Shown here: one piece after another, positions 22,023-34,057 of the stretch
Numbering within the stretch: position 1 is the first letter of the stretch
Layout of the letters: each line of letters opens with the position of its first letter
From: Eucommia ulmoides
Lineage: Eukaryota > Streptophyta > Magnoliopsida > Garryales > Eucommiaceae
Direction: 5' to 3'
Length of the DNA: 64,000 nucleotides
Assembly: GCA_016647705.1 (NCBI GenBank)
Contig: CM028333.1
Coordinates: forward strand, 20,950,243-21,014,242
Translations under genes and position numbers: made by a program
The notes under the pieces: generated by a model
Seen by the model: the letters and a program-made list of their open reading frames with translations, nothing else
What the model was told of the DNA's origin: nothing
Database searches by the model: none

Positions 22023-23236
22023 AATACCCCTAAACTTGAAATTTGGCTAGTCCTCGAGCCAAACACGCATACTAAAATGAAAAATACAACTAAATGAATT
22101 AAATAACAAACAACCTAAAAACAATCTAAACATAACAACATGCGAGTTTTGACTTCTTCTAACGACATATTTATTTTTCCCTCAACAACCGCCAGTCATA
22201 TAGAGTTCAGGCGGTAACACACATCATGTAATGTTCTAGAATTTTGACATGCAATAATGGTGAGCGCTATTCTAGATCCTGTAGAAGTGTTAGTGCGAGT
22301 CTCAATAATATAACTAGACAACAATCGGATTGGATTATCACCCAACGAAATTCATGACTTAGATCGTAAAGGACTAGGATTTCTATGGGCTTGTTGGGGT
22401 CCACTCTCCACTAATGTAGGTTTAGAAGTTCAAAAAGATCAGAAGGACTTGGTTCGGTTTGGAATATTTGGCCAAGGGTATTTCGAAATAGAAAACGGGT
22501 TAACGTTGTTAACTTAACGTTACCCAAGGCTCAACACTTGACACATTCACTCTCGAATCCTACAATTAAATTAAAAACAATCTTGAACATGCATTTAAGA
22601 CCGACGTACTCACTTGTCAAAAAGAAACGGAAATTAAAAACCATATGTACACTTGATTTTCCTTTTTTTTTTTTTTAACAAACACACCCCCATACTTATT
22701 TGATTGTTACAATTAAAGGGGTGTGTGAAATACAAATGAAAAATGACAAGTGAGTACTCAAATACCGAACCAAATAGAAGTTCGCCCTCAACCCAACTGC
22801 TCACATCAAGTAGCATTTACAATTGCTAACTTGATTCACTCTAATGTGCCTTTAAATTCAGCAATTTAGGTTTGGAAAATGATCCACTGGCCATGGTATT
22901 AGTTTATGTGTTCTGAATTGAATTTGCATTTAGGATTCGACAGGGTAACGAGGGATAAACATTTAACAGGGTAGGCTTAAAAAGGCTCAAGCGACAAAAC
23001 AACTGCCTAAATCACGTCTCCTGAACTACCTTGCCTAGGATTTCGCCTCAAGCTTTCCCTTAATCAAGTTTAGGATCCTTAATGTGTCATGAATTTGGCT
23101 AATCGATAATCGTCCTCAAGTCAATTAAATAGAAATACATTGAGTCGATGTTCCCGTGCAAATTAGGATCTACAATAATTTTGATCAAAACGCATAGTCA
23201 AGCACACAGAATCATACATGTTTGAGTATTACCCGA

Positions 23237-23653
23237 GCGGTGAGTGAACAATGGGTTTTCCTGTTTCATTCACCACTACAGCAGTGGGATCACCACTGTA
23301 ACAGTGAACGAGCATACAACTCTCTGTATTTTGACCGCTGCGGCAATGGGATCACCACTTTAGTGGTGGACTACAGACAACTATCTGTATTTTCACCACT
23401 ATAGTGGTGGTTTCACCGTTGCAGCGGTGGGTACAGGCTTTGGATCTTTACCTTTTTGCTCATTTTCACCACCGTTCTTCCATTGCCTTGCTCTGATATG
23501 ACGTTTAAATACCATTTTTATCTCTTTTCGACCTAAACACCTGATTTATAACAAAAAAGAATAAAAACATATTAAAACATATAAAAATGCTATAATAATA
23601 ATTGAAAACTACCAAAACCGGCTTAGGAATAAATAGATATATTACACCTATCA
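23237..23653 (-). repeat. 5' LTR of element D, outer part
   Basis: Continues the LTR after element C, ending at ACACCTATCA followed by the ATATG duplication. It contains a palindrome cluster (about 23264-23435) in which several cores have decayed, for example CACCACTACAGCAGTGG, CACCACTATAGTGGTGG and CACCGTTGCAGCGGTGG. The decay pattern is mostly CpG to TpG/CpA. Confidence 0.85.
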
Positions 23654-23726
23654 ATATGGCCTCCCAGTACGAAATTGATGCTAATCCCAACCAGGTGAAC
23701 GCAATGCTGGGGATGTCTTCTCCTTG
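23654..23726 (+). pseudogene. Element F RT, short middle part
   Basis: Resumes after the ATATG duplication with EIDANPNQVNAMLGM, the usual segment after FLGYM in Tat RT. It is cut again after CCTTG at 23722-23726 by the next insertion. Confidence 0.8.
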
Positions 23727-25541
23727 TGTTGATCCTAAGATTTTGATGAACAATTAAGTATTGATATTTTGGTGGAACTAATGTTTGATCAAGTGTTTCA
23801 GTGATTTAAAGTTCCAGTAATGAAGATGTCAAATTGAATGGATGCTAAATGAAGATATCAAGATGATGAAGAAGTATTAAGAGTTTGAAGAAATTAGGAA
23901 AAACAACCCAGGTAAATATTAACTCTTAATATCCCATTTAGGAACACACACATGGCACAAAATAAATTTTATTTTATATATGTGTTTTTATTAAGTATGA
24001 TTAATTGCTCCTATATGAATTGAAAAGAAATATTTTTAAATGACTAAAATGGAATATAATAATATTAATAGAGCTTATTTAAAGATAAAAATGGATAAAG
24101 GGGCGAAATGATAAAAGAAAGTGAGTTAAAAATGAGATCAGAGAAGAGATTCAGAAGGACACAGTCGACTGAGGAGTCGACCGGAGAAAGAAGCTGAAAC
24201 ATCCTGAATCGAAGAGTCGACTGACAGGTTAACCAATGAAAACAATTGAACTCTTTGAATCTACGAGTTGACTGAGCAGTCGACCAGTGAATGCATGACA
24301 AACTCTTTGAATCGAAGAGTTGACCGAGCGGTCGACCGATGAACTGCATGGGCTACTTCTAGTATTTTCCCGTCGACTAAACGCGTAGTTTCAGGATACT
24401 GTTTGATTCGAGTTTAAATCCAAAAATAACCATTTTTTGTTAGGATTTGAGAGAGATTTTGGGGATATTCTTTATATTTGAGATATGGTTCATATACTAA
24501 TTTAATCCTTACAATATGGTTCATTAAATATTAATGTTTCTCAATTTGGTAATTAAAATGGATTCTATACTTATTTAATTTAATTGAGAAATACTTTAGG
24601 GGTTTAATTGAGTGTTTTGAAAGTTGTTATTAAGTAAAATTGAACCTAAATAAAGTCCTTATATTATAAGGGGTCTATAAAAGCTTTTAATTATTATGAC
24701 ACTTGTAAACTAGCCGTTAGAATACTGAATACAAGTTTTTTTAAATAGACCTGCGAATTTTATTAAAAAGAAAATCATTCTAAGAGAGTTAATCATTCTA
24801 TATCATTTTGAGAGAGATTTTATAAGAGTTAGTATTCTCCGATATTGTGAGCTTTTCTAAGAGTGATTTTGTGAATCAATCGCGATCTATTCTTGCTGAT
24901 ACTGGATTTGAAGTTATATTGTTCTAATAATTATTTATGTGGATTCCAGGTGAGATCTTTCTATATTGTTTATTTCTTATTATTTTATATTTTGGAAATT
25001 GATCTTAGAAATTGTTTTTAATTTTTGAAGAAAATATTCTTTCAAATAATTTCTTGAATCTGATTAAGTACTCTAATTTTCTATCCGTATTCTTGTTAAA
25101 ATTAGATTTCTGTATCTCACATATTTCTATAATTAGTTGGGATATTAATTGAGTTTTTATTTATCTGGGGTAGTAGAAGCTCCGAGTGAGATTTACTACT
25201 TATCAATTTATGTATTGGTGAGTTGTGACAGATTAAATATCATTGGGGATATTTAATCAAGGGTAGCTGGGTTTCAGTCTCTTCCTATAAAGAGATTGAG
25301 ATAGTGATTCATTAGCCAAGAGTTGCTTGGTGAACCAATATAAATCTTTTGTGTGCTGCATTATTATTTTGGTTATTTTTGTTGTTTGAGTGTGCACTAG
25401 ATTTATTATAATTTCGCTATGGTATAAGGATAATAATTAATTTAGGTATAAAATTAATTATTTGATTTATTCAAGTATATTCTGATAATATTTTTTAATT
25501 ATCCAATTTACCCCCCCCTTGGGTATTTTATTGGGCCAACA
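23727..25541 (+). mobile_element. Solo LTR, Ty1/Copia Sirevirus-like
   Basis: 1815 bp, starting TGTTGATCCTAAGATTTTGA and ending TTGGGCCAACA, with an exact CCTTG duplication at 23722-23726 and 25542-25546. The TGTTG...CAACA ends and the C-run near the right end (about 25511-25518) are typical of Sirevirus LTRs. A TATA-like TCTATAAAAG lies at about 24674. There is no coding interior, so this is an LTR-LTR recombination product. Lineage is judged by ends and layout only. Confidence 0.75.
24165..24375. repeat. GTCGAC hairpin repeats in the solo LTR
   Basis: Four or five diverged units of the form (A/G)GTCGACtgagcAGTCGACC, each able to fold back on itself. They are separated by AACTCTTTGAATCgAAGAG-type spacers with a period of about 60 bp. 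Short palindromes in LTRs have been reported for Sireviruses. Confidence 0.7.
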
Positions 25542-25546
25542 CCTTG

Positions 25547-26537
25547 GAACAAAAAGAAAGTCAAGATGCTCACGGGAAGGCTTGTTGCCCTGAACCGATT
25601 CATCTTACGAGCTTCAAAAAAATATGTGTTATTCTTCAAGGTGCTAAGAGGTAATAACAACTTCAGTTGGACAGATGAGTGTGAGTCAGCATTCCGGGTG
25701 CTAAAAAGGTATCTCTCATCTGCTTCTTTTAAGCACCACCAAGGTGGGTGAAGATCTATACTTGTACATATCCACTTCTTCAATGGCGGTGAACGCAACC
25801 CAGGTGAAAGAAGACGCATGTACACAGCACCTGGTCTAGTACTCTAGTAGGGTCCTTACAAAGGCCAAAACGAGGTATACCAAGTTCGAGAAGCTTATAC
25901 ATACGCTTTGTTGGGGGCCTCGAGGAAGTTGAAGCAATATTTCCAAGCACATATAATCATCATCTTAACTGACAAACTGCTAAGGCAAATTTTGAATTCA
26001 CTGGACATCTTGGGCCGGCTAATGAGGTACAGCCTTAAGCTTGGCCAATTCTATATTGAGTATTGGCCTTGGACTGCCATCAAAGGCCAGGTGCTGGCTG
26101 ACTTTATTGCCGAGCTCACCTTTCCGAATGATCCAAAACCGAGTGGTGATGACCTGGGAGCTAAACCCATGGAAATGAAGGATACATTAACAGGCTCAAA
26201 TCTATACTTCAATTTGGACACATGGAAACTCTTCACTGATAGGTTTTCCAATGTGAACGGTTGTAGAGCCGGAATGGTCCTCGTGGCCTCGAACAAAGAA
26301 GAGATAGAGTATGCCCTCAGGCTAGGATTTAGGGCAACCAACAACGAGACAGAGTACGAAGCACTCATTGCTGGCCTTTGCCTGGAACAGGACTTTAATG
26401 TTAGATCGCTAATCATCTTTTGTGACTCCCAACTCATTGTCAATCAGGTCAATGACAAATATCTGGCCAAGGATCCAAGCATGACGGCATACTTGGAGAG
26501 GGTTAAGACGCTGATGGATGGTTTTAAAAAATTCTAA
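25547..26537 (+). pseudogene. Element F RT end and dual RNase H
   Basis: The connection region continues (GRLVALNRFILRASKKYVLF, FSWTDECESAFRVLK), followed by the first RNase H with frameshifts. Then, at 26200-26537, comes a well preserved second RNase H: LFTDRFSNVNGCRAGMVLV, NNETEYEALIAGL and FCDSQLIVNQVN. Its acidic residues (D, E, D) are present. Two RNase H domains are a hallmark of the Tat lineage; they remove the RNA strand during reverse transcription. Confidence 0.8.
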
Positions 26538-26559
26538 GTCACTCAGATACCCTAAGAGG

Positions 26560-27964
26560 AGAATAGACATGTTGATGCCTTAGCAAACCTCAGCTTGGCA
26601 GTTGAATGGACTTTAAAGAGAAGCGTACCCGTGGAGTACCTGGACTCCCGAAGCACTAAAGTATTCGAACAGGTGACATCAATCTGTGAGCTCAATGACC
26701 AACCTACCTAGATGGATCTGGTACGCTGTTACTTGGAGAACGGGACACTACCTGAAGATCGTGCTAAGGCCAGAAGAATGCATTATTGGTCCGTAAGATA
26801 TTACCTTATAGACGGGGTCCTTTATCGATACTCCTTCTCTAGACCTTCTTCCAGATGCCTCTAACCAGAAGAATCCGATTATGTGATGAGAGAGGTTCAT
26901 AAGGGCATCTGTGACAACCACTCGGGGGGCAAGTCACTCGCGATCAAGATTATCTAGCAAGGGTATTTCTGGCCAAAGATACTAGAGGACGCGATAGAAT
27001 TTGTGAAAAAATATGATAAGTGTCAAAGATTCGCCCTCACCCTCATCTACCCCTACAAACATGGTTCCAATGACGAGCCCGTGGCTATTTGTTCAATGGG
27101 GAATTAACCTACTCACCTTTTTTTCTCAAGGCACTGGCCAAAGAAAATTCTTGACGGTCTCCATTGATTACTTCACCAAACGGGTCGAGGCGGAGCCCCT
27201 AGCTCGGATCACGAAAGAGAAGATTCGGGATTCGTATAGAAATCCATGGTGTGTCGATTCAATATTCCAAGAGCCATTGTGTCAGATAACGGCACCCAGT
27301 TCGACAACGACTTGTTCACAGATTTCTGCTCGGGCCTAGGAATTTAGACTCATTTTGCCTCCCAGGGTCATCCCCAAGCCAATGGCCAAGTGGAAGTTAC
27401 CAACCATACCATCCTGTAAGGGTTGAAGCCCAAACTTGATAAATACAAGTGATGGTGGGTAGAGGATTTGTACCCTATCCTCTGGGCATGCCATACCATC
27501 TCGCGAACCCCAATTGGCGAAACGCCATTCGCGATGACCTTCGGATTGGAAGACGTAATACCAACAGAGATTGGGATGTCAACCCCCAAGACATCAATAA
27601 GGGATCTCGACCAGGAGCAAAACAATGCTATGCTCACCCTAAATTTGGACTTGCTAGAGGAAAAAGATAAAATGCTCAAATCCGATAAGCAACCTATCAG
27701 CAACACGCAGCTCGCTACTACGATAGAAATGTACGTCCACAATATTTTGAAGTGGGTAACCTCATCCTTAGGAAGGTCACCTTGCCAACCAAAGAGCCAA
27801 ATGCTAGGAAGCTGGCCCCCAGTTGGGAAAGACCATACTGTGTCACAAGGATTGCAAGGCCAGGCACATACGAGCTCAAAACCGAAGATGAAATCCCACT
27901 ATGACACCTCTGGAATACCGAACACCTCAAGAAATATTTGTGTAGGAAAGAGGTTGTCGTGTAA
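26560..27964 (+). pseudogene. Element F integrase
   Basis: The zinc-binding region is recognisable (EVHKGICDNHSGGKSLAIKI, then KKYDKCQRF, with the first Cys of the pair replaced). In the catalytic core the first Asp position reads GINLL instead of the usual D-I/L motif. The second Asp (IVSDNGTQFDN) and the Glu (QANGQVEVTN) remain. The end matches the family: CVTRIARPGTYELKT, then EHLKKYL, stop at 27962-27964. There are at least two frame changes (about 27120 and 27340) and several stops, so it is inactive. Confidence 0.8.
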
Positions 27965-28434
27965 ACATTTTATTTTTCTGCTATATAATGAATTTTCATA
28001 TTAATGAAATGGCTATTCAAAAATTACAATCTTTGAGCCCATAAATAGTTCTACCGAGACGACACTCTGCCGTTGACTATCGAGAGTAATAATCGAACCC
28101 CCTACACAGGTTGATAGTCCATACCCAGGGATAGACCAGGGTCTTTTACCAAGGACATGGCATCAATCGGGTTTGAGGGCCTACGGTTAAGTGTCTACCC
28201 CCTCACAGCCGATCAAAGGTTAGACGACTAAAAGGGGAAGACGCTACCGCATGGATGAAATTAGGATAACTTGACAAGATGAGCCTGAATACGAAGAACC
28301 CATCGATGACTGTTCTTCAAGACCACCTTCTAGCTAGCAACACGAGTAGTAATACCACTCCTACTCCGGGCTGGGGGGTAGGGTGATACAGCCTTAGCGA
28401 CAGGAATAATCAAACACCACTAAAAAAAAAACAT
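27965..28434. other. Noncoding spacer after F pol
   Basis: No reading frame or repeat recognised. It lies between the integrase stop and the first hairpin repeats of element F. Confidence 0.5.
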
Positions 28435-28850
28435 ACGAGCTACGGTGTTCGAGCACTTGCAGCTCAAATTTATCAAAATGAGAAAAGATTAGCTAAATTG
28501 AGCAAGAGACAATATTTCACAAGTATTCAAAAATGTCTGAGCTCCACCCTCCAAGCATGCTCAACTCAGATTAATCAAGTTTGGCAAGGCTCCAAAAGCA
28601 AGTGACGCCAAATTTATTCCAAGTATGACAGTTTCACTGAGCTCAGCTCTTCGAATAGAATCAGTTTGAATTTGCCTTCCCTGAAGATAAAAAAAGAATA
28701 TGGCACCAAGCATTTTAACTGTGGAAAAGCGTTTGAGCTATGGTGTCCGAACACGCGCAGCTCGGACGCACCAAAAAAGGAAAACTTCAAAGAATTTGCA
28801 GCTCGGACATAGCCGACCACAATTCTCTGGGCACACTAGCTCGAATTAAT
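28435..28850. repeat. Hairpin repeats (GAGCT...AGCTC) downstream of F pol
   Basis: About four diverged units like GAGCTACGGTGTTCGAGCAC followed by TTGCAGCTCAAA, at about 28438, 28528, 28736 and 28795. They are the same repeat type that fills the left half of F's 3' LTR, but lie 2 kb outside it. Confidence 0.7.
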
Positions 28851-28949
28851 TCGAAAAATGACTTACGTGGCCTATCCAAATGGGGGAAGAATGGAAAAAA
28901 GGCTCAACACAATTGTTTACTAAAAAAAGTCACTTTGTGTATTATATTT

Positions 28950-30640
28950 AAAAAGAAGTCTTACATCGAAGGGGTTCATGTCTATGTACACAGTTAATGC
29001 CAAGATATTTAAAAAATGTAATATATGAAAAGGGATGAAAAATGTCAAGTCTTCAAAAAAGGCTGGGTTGAGGATCTGGCACAATGCCAGTGGCCGATGT
29101 GAGGGGCCGATGGGTCTATTCTTTGTCGGAGACACCCTCAATGTCCACGACGCCAACGAAAGTGTCCTCATCTTCATCTTCGTCCTCGCCCTCTCCACTA
29201 CCCCACTTTGTTTCGACCCCTTGAGCTCCCTCCGGATGTGCTTCCTAGGCTACTTTCTCTACAGCCAACTAACTCTCATTGGGAATCTCTATCCTGACCG
29301 GATTGCAGTTAATCTTGGGAAAGTGGCGTCAAAGGTACCATTGTGTGGCCTGGTGGTTGTTGTCCATGTACTCGACAGTAAGGTCGTATTTTTGCTGGCC
29401 TAGAACTTTTCGGCGGCCTCCTTCTTGGCTTTGCGAATTATCTTATCCTTCACCAACTTCTCAGTTTTTCGCTTTTTCTGTAACTCTTCAACCCGGGACT
29501 TGAGGTTGGCTTTTTCTCTTTCCAGATTGTCCCGTTCAGTCGTAACAAGAGTATGTCTCACCTGGAGACTGCTCTGCACCAGAATAGCAAGTTGGAGATC
29601 ATCTGTTAGCCTGGTCACCTTCAGCTCGGTTCGAAGTTGGGACTCTTCCATGGAGCTCTCTGAAATCTTATCGAATACTACTGATATACGGAGCATTCCC
29701 TGCATAAGGACGGACCAATGATTACACTTAGAAAATTTCAAAAAATTAAAATTCAAGTGGAAAGTAAAGGTGAGATCCTTACAGAGATCTAGTCGCACAA
29801 GGCTTGGCACAAAAGGTTCTTGGTATCCTCGCCAACCATCAATTGTTTGTCATCAGGAGGGGTGATTTATCGGAGGTAGCCCAGCATCACTTCGGGACTT
29901 CTCAAGAATACTTGGCCAATTGGGAGCCCCTTATTCAAAATTCTAAAGAACGTGGCCTTGGTAGACAACTCGGAAAAGGCCCCGACCATGAGCTTGGACC
30001 TTATTTTCATTAAAGAGTCGGGACATGAGAATGGCCTGGGGAAACTCACTCCCTGTGATGGTACCAGGAGAAGCCCTGGCACCGAAATCATGGTACGAAT
30101 ACACTCCACCACTTTTATCGCCTCGGCTCACCATAGTGGTGCAGTCAACCAGAATGGACGGGACTGCACCACCGATCTTTTGGATCCTTGCCATAGCAGA
30201 CAATGAAGTGTCCCTAGGAGTGGTACGATGCTCAAACCTAAAGGATAGGGAACTGGTGGATATCCATTCCAAGGAACTAATCCCTGAGCTAGAGGTCGAA
30301 CCTGAAGAAGAAAGAGAAGAAGAAGAGAGAGATATTTTTGGTCAATCAAAGGAGAAAAAAGGTACCAGTGTCGAAGAGAAGGAAGAGCTCTTAAAATTTT
30401 GCAAGTGTCAAATGAATGCAGGGGACCCCTTTTATAAAAAATGATGTGCCCATACAAAGAAGCATGAAGACCAATGATCACTATTGCTGTGCTCGTCGTG
30501 CCCGGTTCCACGTGGCATTCATCCAACGGTCGTGCAATTAGTTTCTCCTGCAAGCTGGATAGCCGCACGTGGAACCAACGCACCGCATGCAGGGACGTTG
30601 GGTGAGGCACGTGCCATCCACGTGCCAAACACTAGTGTTA
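28950..30640 (-). pseudogene. Antisense extra ORF of element F (decayed)
   Basis: Minus-strand reading frame between pol and the 3' LTR. The clearest part is 29400-29810: a lysine/glutamate-rich coiled coil (motif DNLEREKANLKSRVEELQKK) that runs into KYDLTVEYMDNNHQATQWYL. A very acidic stretch follows at about 29140-29200 (GEGEDEDEDEDTF). Pieces upstream (29867-30628) are in shifted frames. Its layout parallels the plus-strand frame at 588-2987 in the opposite element. Such antisense ORFs are known in Tat-lineage elements; the function is unknown. Confidence 0.5.
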
Positions 30641-30728
30641 AACAGGGTTTCCCAAAACATGACTGTCAAGAATTTCCCAGTTTAAGAGCTCAGAGTACCA
30701 ATCATCCATCTTAGCGTTCGAACAATCA

Positions 30729-30743
30729 AGACGAGGGGGCAAC
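30729..30743 (+). other. Polypurine tract of element F
   Basis: AGACGAGGGGGCAAC directly precedes the LTR start TGATGGAGGTG. It would prime plus-strand DNA synthesis. Confidence 0.75.
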
Positions 30744-30785
30744 TGATGGAGGTGAATTTGGTCATGGAGATAACACGTGCAATAA

Positions 30786-31800
30786 ATGTCCAAGCTACGG
30801 CATCCAAGCACCCTCTACTCAGACATATCCAAGAAGGGGAGCCTCAAATCCCTTCATTCTTCCAAATTATCTAATTATGGAGAAGTGCCTGAGCTAAGGC
30901 ATCCGAGCATTCTCAGCTCGGACATATCCAAAGGATTTTCAAATATCAAGAACTATCCAAGCTACGGCATCTGAACACCCCCAGCTCAGACATACCCAAA
31001 AGAAAAGCCTCAAACCCCTCATTTAGGTCATCCAAAGATCAATCTAATGAGCTAAGATATTCGAACACCTACAGTTCGGACGTCACCCAAAAAAGGGTCT
31101 CAAGTGACGAAATAAGTTGTTATTTCCAAGTTGGGGTGTTTGGACATCCTCAGCTCGAATTGTCTACAAATGGGAAATTTTTTTAAGAGAATTGAAGACG
31201 TCTTGCCGAGCTGATGCGTTCGACCACTCTCAGCTCAAATTTGCTCGATTGGTAACGCTCGATGAAGTTTGAAGATTATCTGCCAAGCTGAGGTGTCCGA
31301 GCACTCTTAGCTCGGACTGCAAAATGAGGGCTGCCAAGACAGTCATGAAGCAGAGTGTCCCAGGTTGCAAGTCTGAACACTTTCAGCTCGAATCCACTAA
31401 AACACGGAGCCTTCCTGTCCAATCCGAACTGAAGACAAGCAAGTAAATCATAGAGCAGGTTGTTTGAGCTAGCGAGTCCGAGCACTCTCAACTCAGATCC
31501 ACAAAATATTGGGCCTCCATGATCAAACCGAGCTGAAGGATATCATGCCGAGTTGGCGAGTCCGAGCACTCTTAACTGGGATTACACAAAATATGAAGTT
31601 TCATGAAAATTGGAGATGCACGCCAAGCACTCTCAGCTCAAATTCACTCAAAAGGGAGAGGCCTCATCAAGTTGTAAAGAGATCATACCGAGCTGGCGAG
31701 TCAGAACACTCTCAGCTCGGATTCTCCAAATAAGGGACCCTCTTGGTCCGTTTTGAAGATCTATGTGACGAGCTGAAGTGCTCGAGCACTCTCAGCTCTG
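30786..31800. repeat. Array of about 13 hairpin units in F 3' LTR
   Basis: Units spaced about 60-85 bp follow the pattern CGAGCTGAGGTGTCCGAGCA + CTCTCAGCTCGGA, whose ends are inverted repeats (CCGAGCTGAG / CTCAGCTCGG). Clear copies lie at about 30890, 30958, 31207, 31282, 31466, 31690 and 31769; others are partly decayed. Spacers between units are A-rich and not conserved in length. Confidence 0.8.
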
Positions 31801-31895
31801 ATGCCCCTCAAGGCTATTTTAAATATCTCGAAGCCATTTTGATGCCCTTTCCACTTCCTGCTCGTCTAGATGGGGCTAAAAATGGGCCATTGTTC

Positions 31896-33100
31896 TGATG
31901 CGCCCCGTTTTTTCGATGAGGAAAAGAATATTAAATAACAAATAAACTTAAGGAGATGGGGGTTTTAAAGCACCAGTGTTCTCAAAAAATATACTTAGGC
32001 CATTTTAAAAATAAGAAGTTGCCACCTAGCATTGGATTTAAATAGTGTGCTAAGTCATCGAATTTTTAGAAAACAATTTAAAAAGCCTAAGTAAAAAATT
32101 GTCTCCAAAAAAACACGGCCAAACCAAAGATTGATTTAAAGGCTTGGGGGTCGGTTACACTTGGGAAAGGTGTTAGGCACCCCAGGACACCCGTCCGAAA
32201 ACGGTACTTTATGTCCAATTAAGTCCAATTAGTTTAGTCCGAATGTTTTATTTTATTTTGAAATCATTTCCTTCTTATAAAATCTTTTTGGTATTTTCAC
32301 AAATAAAGCGGGACAAGTTTTTGGATTTTTTTGGAATGTTCCCGCGGTATAACCTCTTATCGAATATTAAAGATTCGATAAGGATGGTCCCCGGAGAGTA
32401 TTTATATATGTTTACTAAAGACTTCTTTCCTTTAAATAGGCAAACTCAAATAAGTGAATAAATATGAAAATATGAATGCAAAAACTAAGATTATATGAAT
32501 TTTATTTTATATGCAAAAGTGACAAAAAAAAAAACAAAAAAAAAACACTAAAGGGTTTAATTTAAATACGTCAATGCAAACTGATGTGAATACTATGTGA
32601 ATTAACTTGATTATATGTGACAATGATTTAATTATTAAAAAAATATGTCATGACTACATATGAAAAAGTATCATGAATTTATGAAATTAAAAAAAAAAAC
32701 TATATGTAGAAAAAAAGAAGTGTGAGTGTTGAAAGTGTATGAAACATGCCCTCTAAATAATTCAAGAAGTAAGTATGCTAAATGGATGCAAAAATGTTTA
32801 TTTTAAGTTTGCCCAATTAATTTAAAGAAGTCCCAATTTGAAATTCCCACAAATTTTATGGATATGAGAATCGAGTGAGGTTCGCGGAAACAATTTAGTT
32901 GAAATTAATCTTTCCGAAACTAAATGAAATCCCACAAAAAAAATCTACCGAGGGAAGAGATTTCCTAAAACCATTCATTTCTAAATTCTACTCGGGTTGG
33001 GGAATGGAAACGAGGTCACAGAAAACTCTTCCACGATTTATCGAATCGTCGGATTCAACTTAAGGTTCGTAAGAATTAATTCCTACCAATAAAAGATTTT

Positions 33101-33139
<39 letters not shown>

Positions 33140-34057
33140 TTTTATTTTATTTTATTTTTTATTTTTTTTTTGATTTTTTTAATTTTTTTTAGGGTTTTGA
33201 TAAGAAAAATAAAATAAAAATAAAAATTAAAAAAATGTAGAAAAATACAAAATAAAAAAATGCAGCAAAATAAATAATAAAACATCCTTCACCTAACGCT
33301 TGGAGTTAGGTTTAAGCACGAGAAACCCATTCCGGTGTTTTCATCGGATCATCGGATGACTTGTTTTTTTAGTTTTTTCTCTTTATTATAATAAAATAAA
33401 AAATACAGAAAATAAATAAAAAAAAAACAGTGAGATACGGGTGTCCTCGTCTATATGCTCAAAGATCTAGATCGAGAATGAGGAACCTCATCTAGGCATT
33501 TTTCATTGAGTCATCGGACGACAATAAATAAATAAAGCTTGCAGAAATTTAAATTGTAAAGAGAATAAAATAAACTGAAAGAAAAAATTGGAAATCATAC
33601 TTGTTCTAGGCCAAAAATCTCGATACCCGGGTTTTTTTCTCTCGCAGATGACTTCCCGAAAGGGCTTTGAGAATCACTCTTCTAAAGGGGTAACTCCTCT
33701 CAATTTTTGAATGTCTCCGAAGGGTTTCTATCTGATTTTTTTTTTCTAAACTATGAGGGGGAGAGTCTTATTTATAGGAAGGATGTGGAGTGAAAAATCA
33801 TAGAAACCCTTGTCCTAATTCGACGAGGAAAAGGAAACAAAACCTAAAAGGAAATGGAAAAGGAAATTTAATCCCATTTTGACAAGGAAACATTTTCTTT
33901 TCCATTTTTTTTTAGTTTTATTTTTTTCCTATTTTTCTTTTATCTTTCTTTTCTTTTTTCTCTATTTTTTTTTTAATTTTTTTGAAAATGAAAATAAAAT
34001 AAATTTTAAAATAAAGCATAAAATTTTTGCGGGATGGTCAAAAATGCCGTGTCTGCA
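31896..34057 (+). mobile_element. Solo LTR, probably Tat/Ogre-like
   Basis: 2162 bp, TGATGCGCCCCG...TGTCTGCA, flanked by exact TGTTC duplications (31891-31895 and 34058-34062). Near its left end it has GCCACCTAGCATT and GGGAAAGGTGTTAGGCACCC. These motifs recall Ogre/Tat LTRs, so lineage is tentative. It is very A/T-rich in the middle (ATT repeats and T-runs at about 33094-33190). A TATA-like TTATTTATAGG lies at about 33768. Confidence 0.7.

Larger units (their letters stand above)
20144..23236 (-). mobile_element. Truncated Athila-derived element (C) inside the LTR of D
   Basis: One LTR (20144-22022) is followed on the minus strand's upstream side by about 1.2 kb of internal tail (22023-23236), including a PPT equivalent (TTTAGGGGTATT beside 22023). 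PBS, second LTR and TSD are absent. About 340 bp of host LTR is lost at its right junction, so an ordinary insertion was followed by deletion or recombination. Its nearest relative in the window is N1. Confidence 0.8.
15325..23653 (-). mobile_element. Minus-strand Athila-related element (D) nested in F RT
   Basis: Bounded by the exact duplication ATATG at 15320-15324 and 23654-23658. LTRs lie at 15325-16743 (3' LTR) and 19437-23653 (5' LTR, interrupted by another element). The minus-strand PBS at 19413-19430 (TGGCGCCGTTATCGGGGA) matches tRNA-Asp with two mismatches. The PPT lies beside 16744. Only a truncated gag-like ORF is present and no pol, so the element was non-autonomous. Confidence 0.85.
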
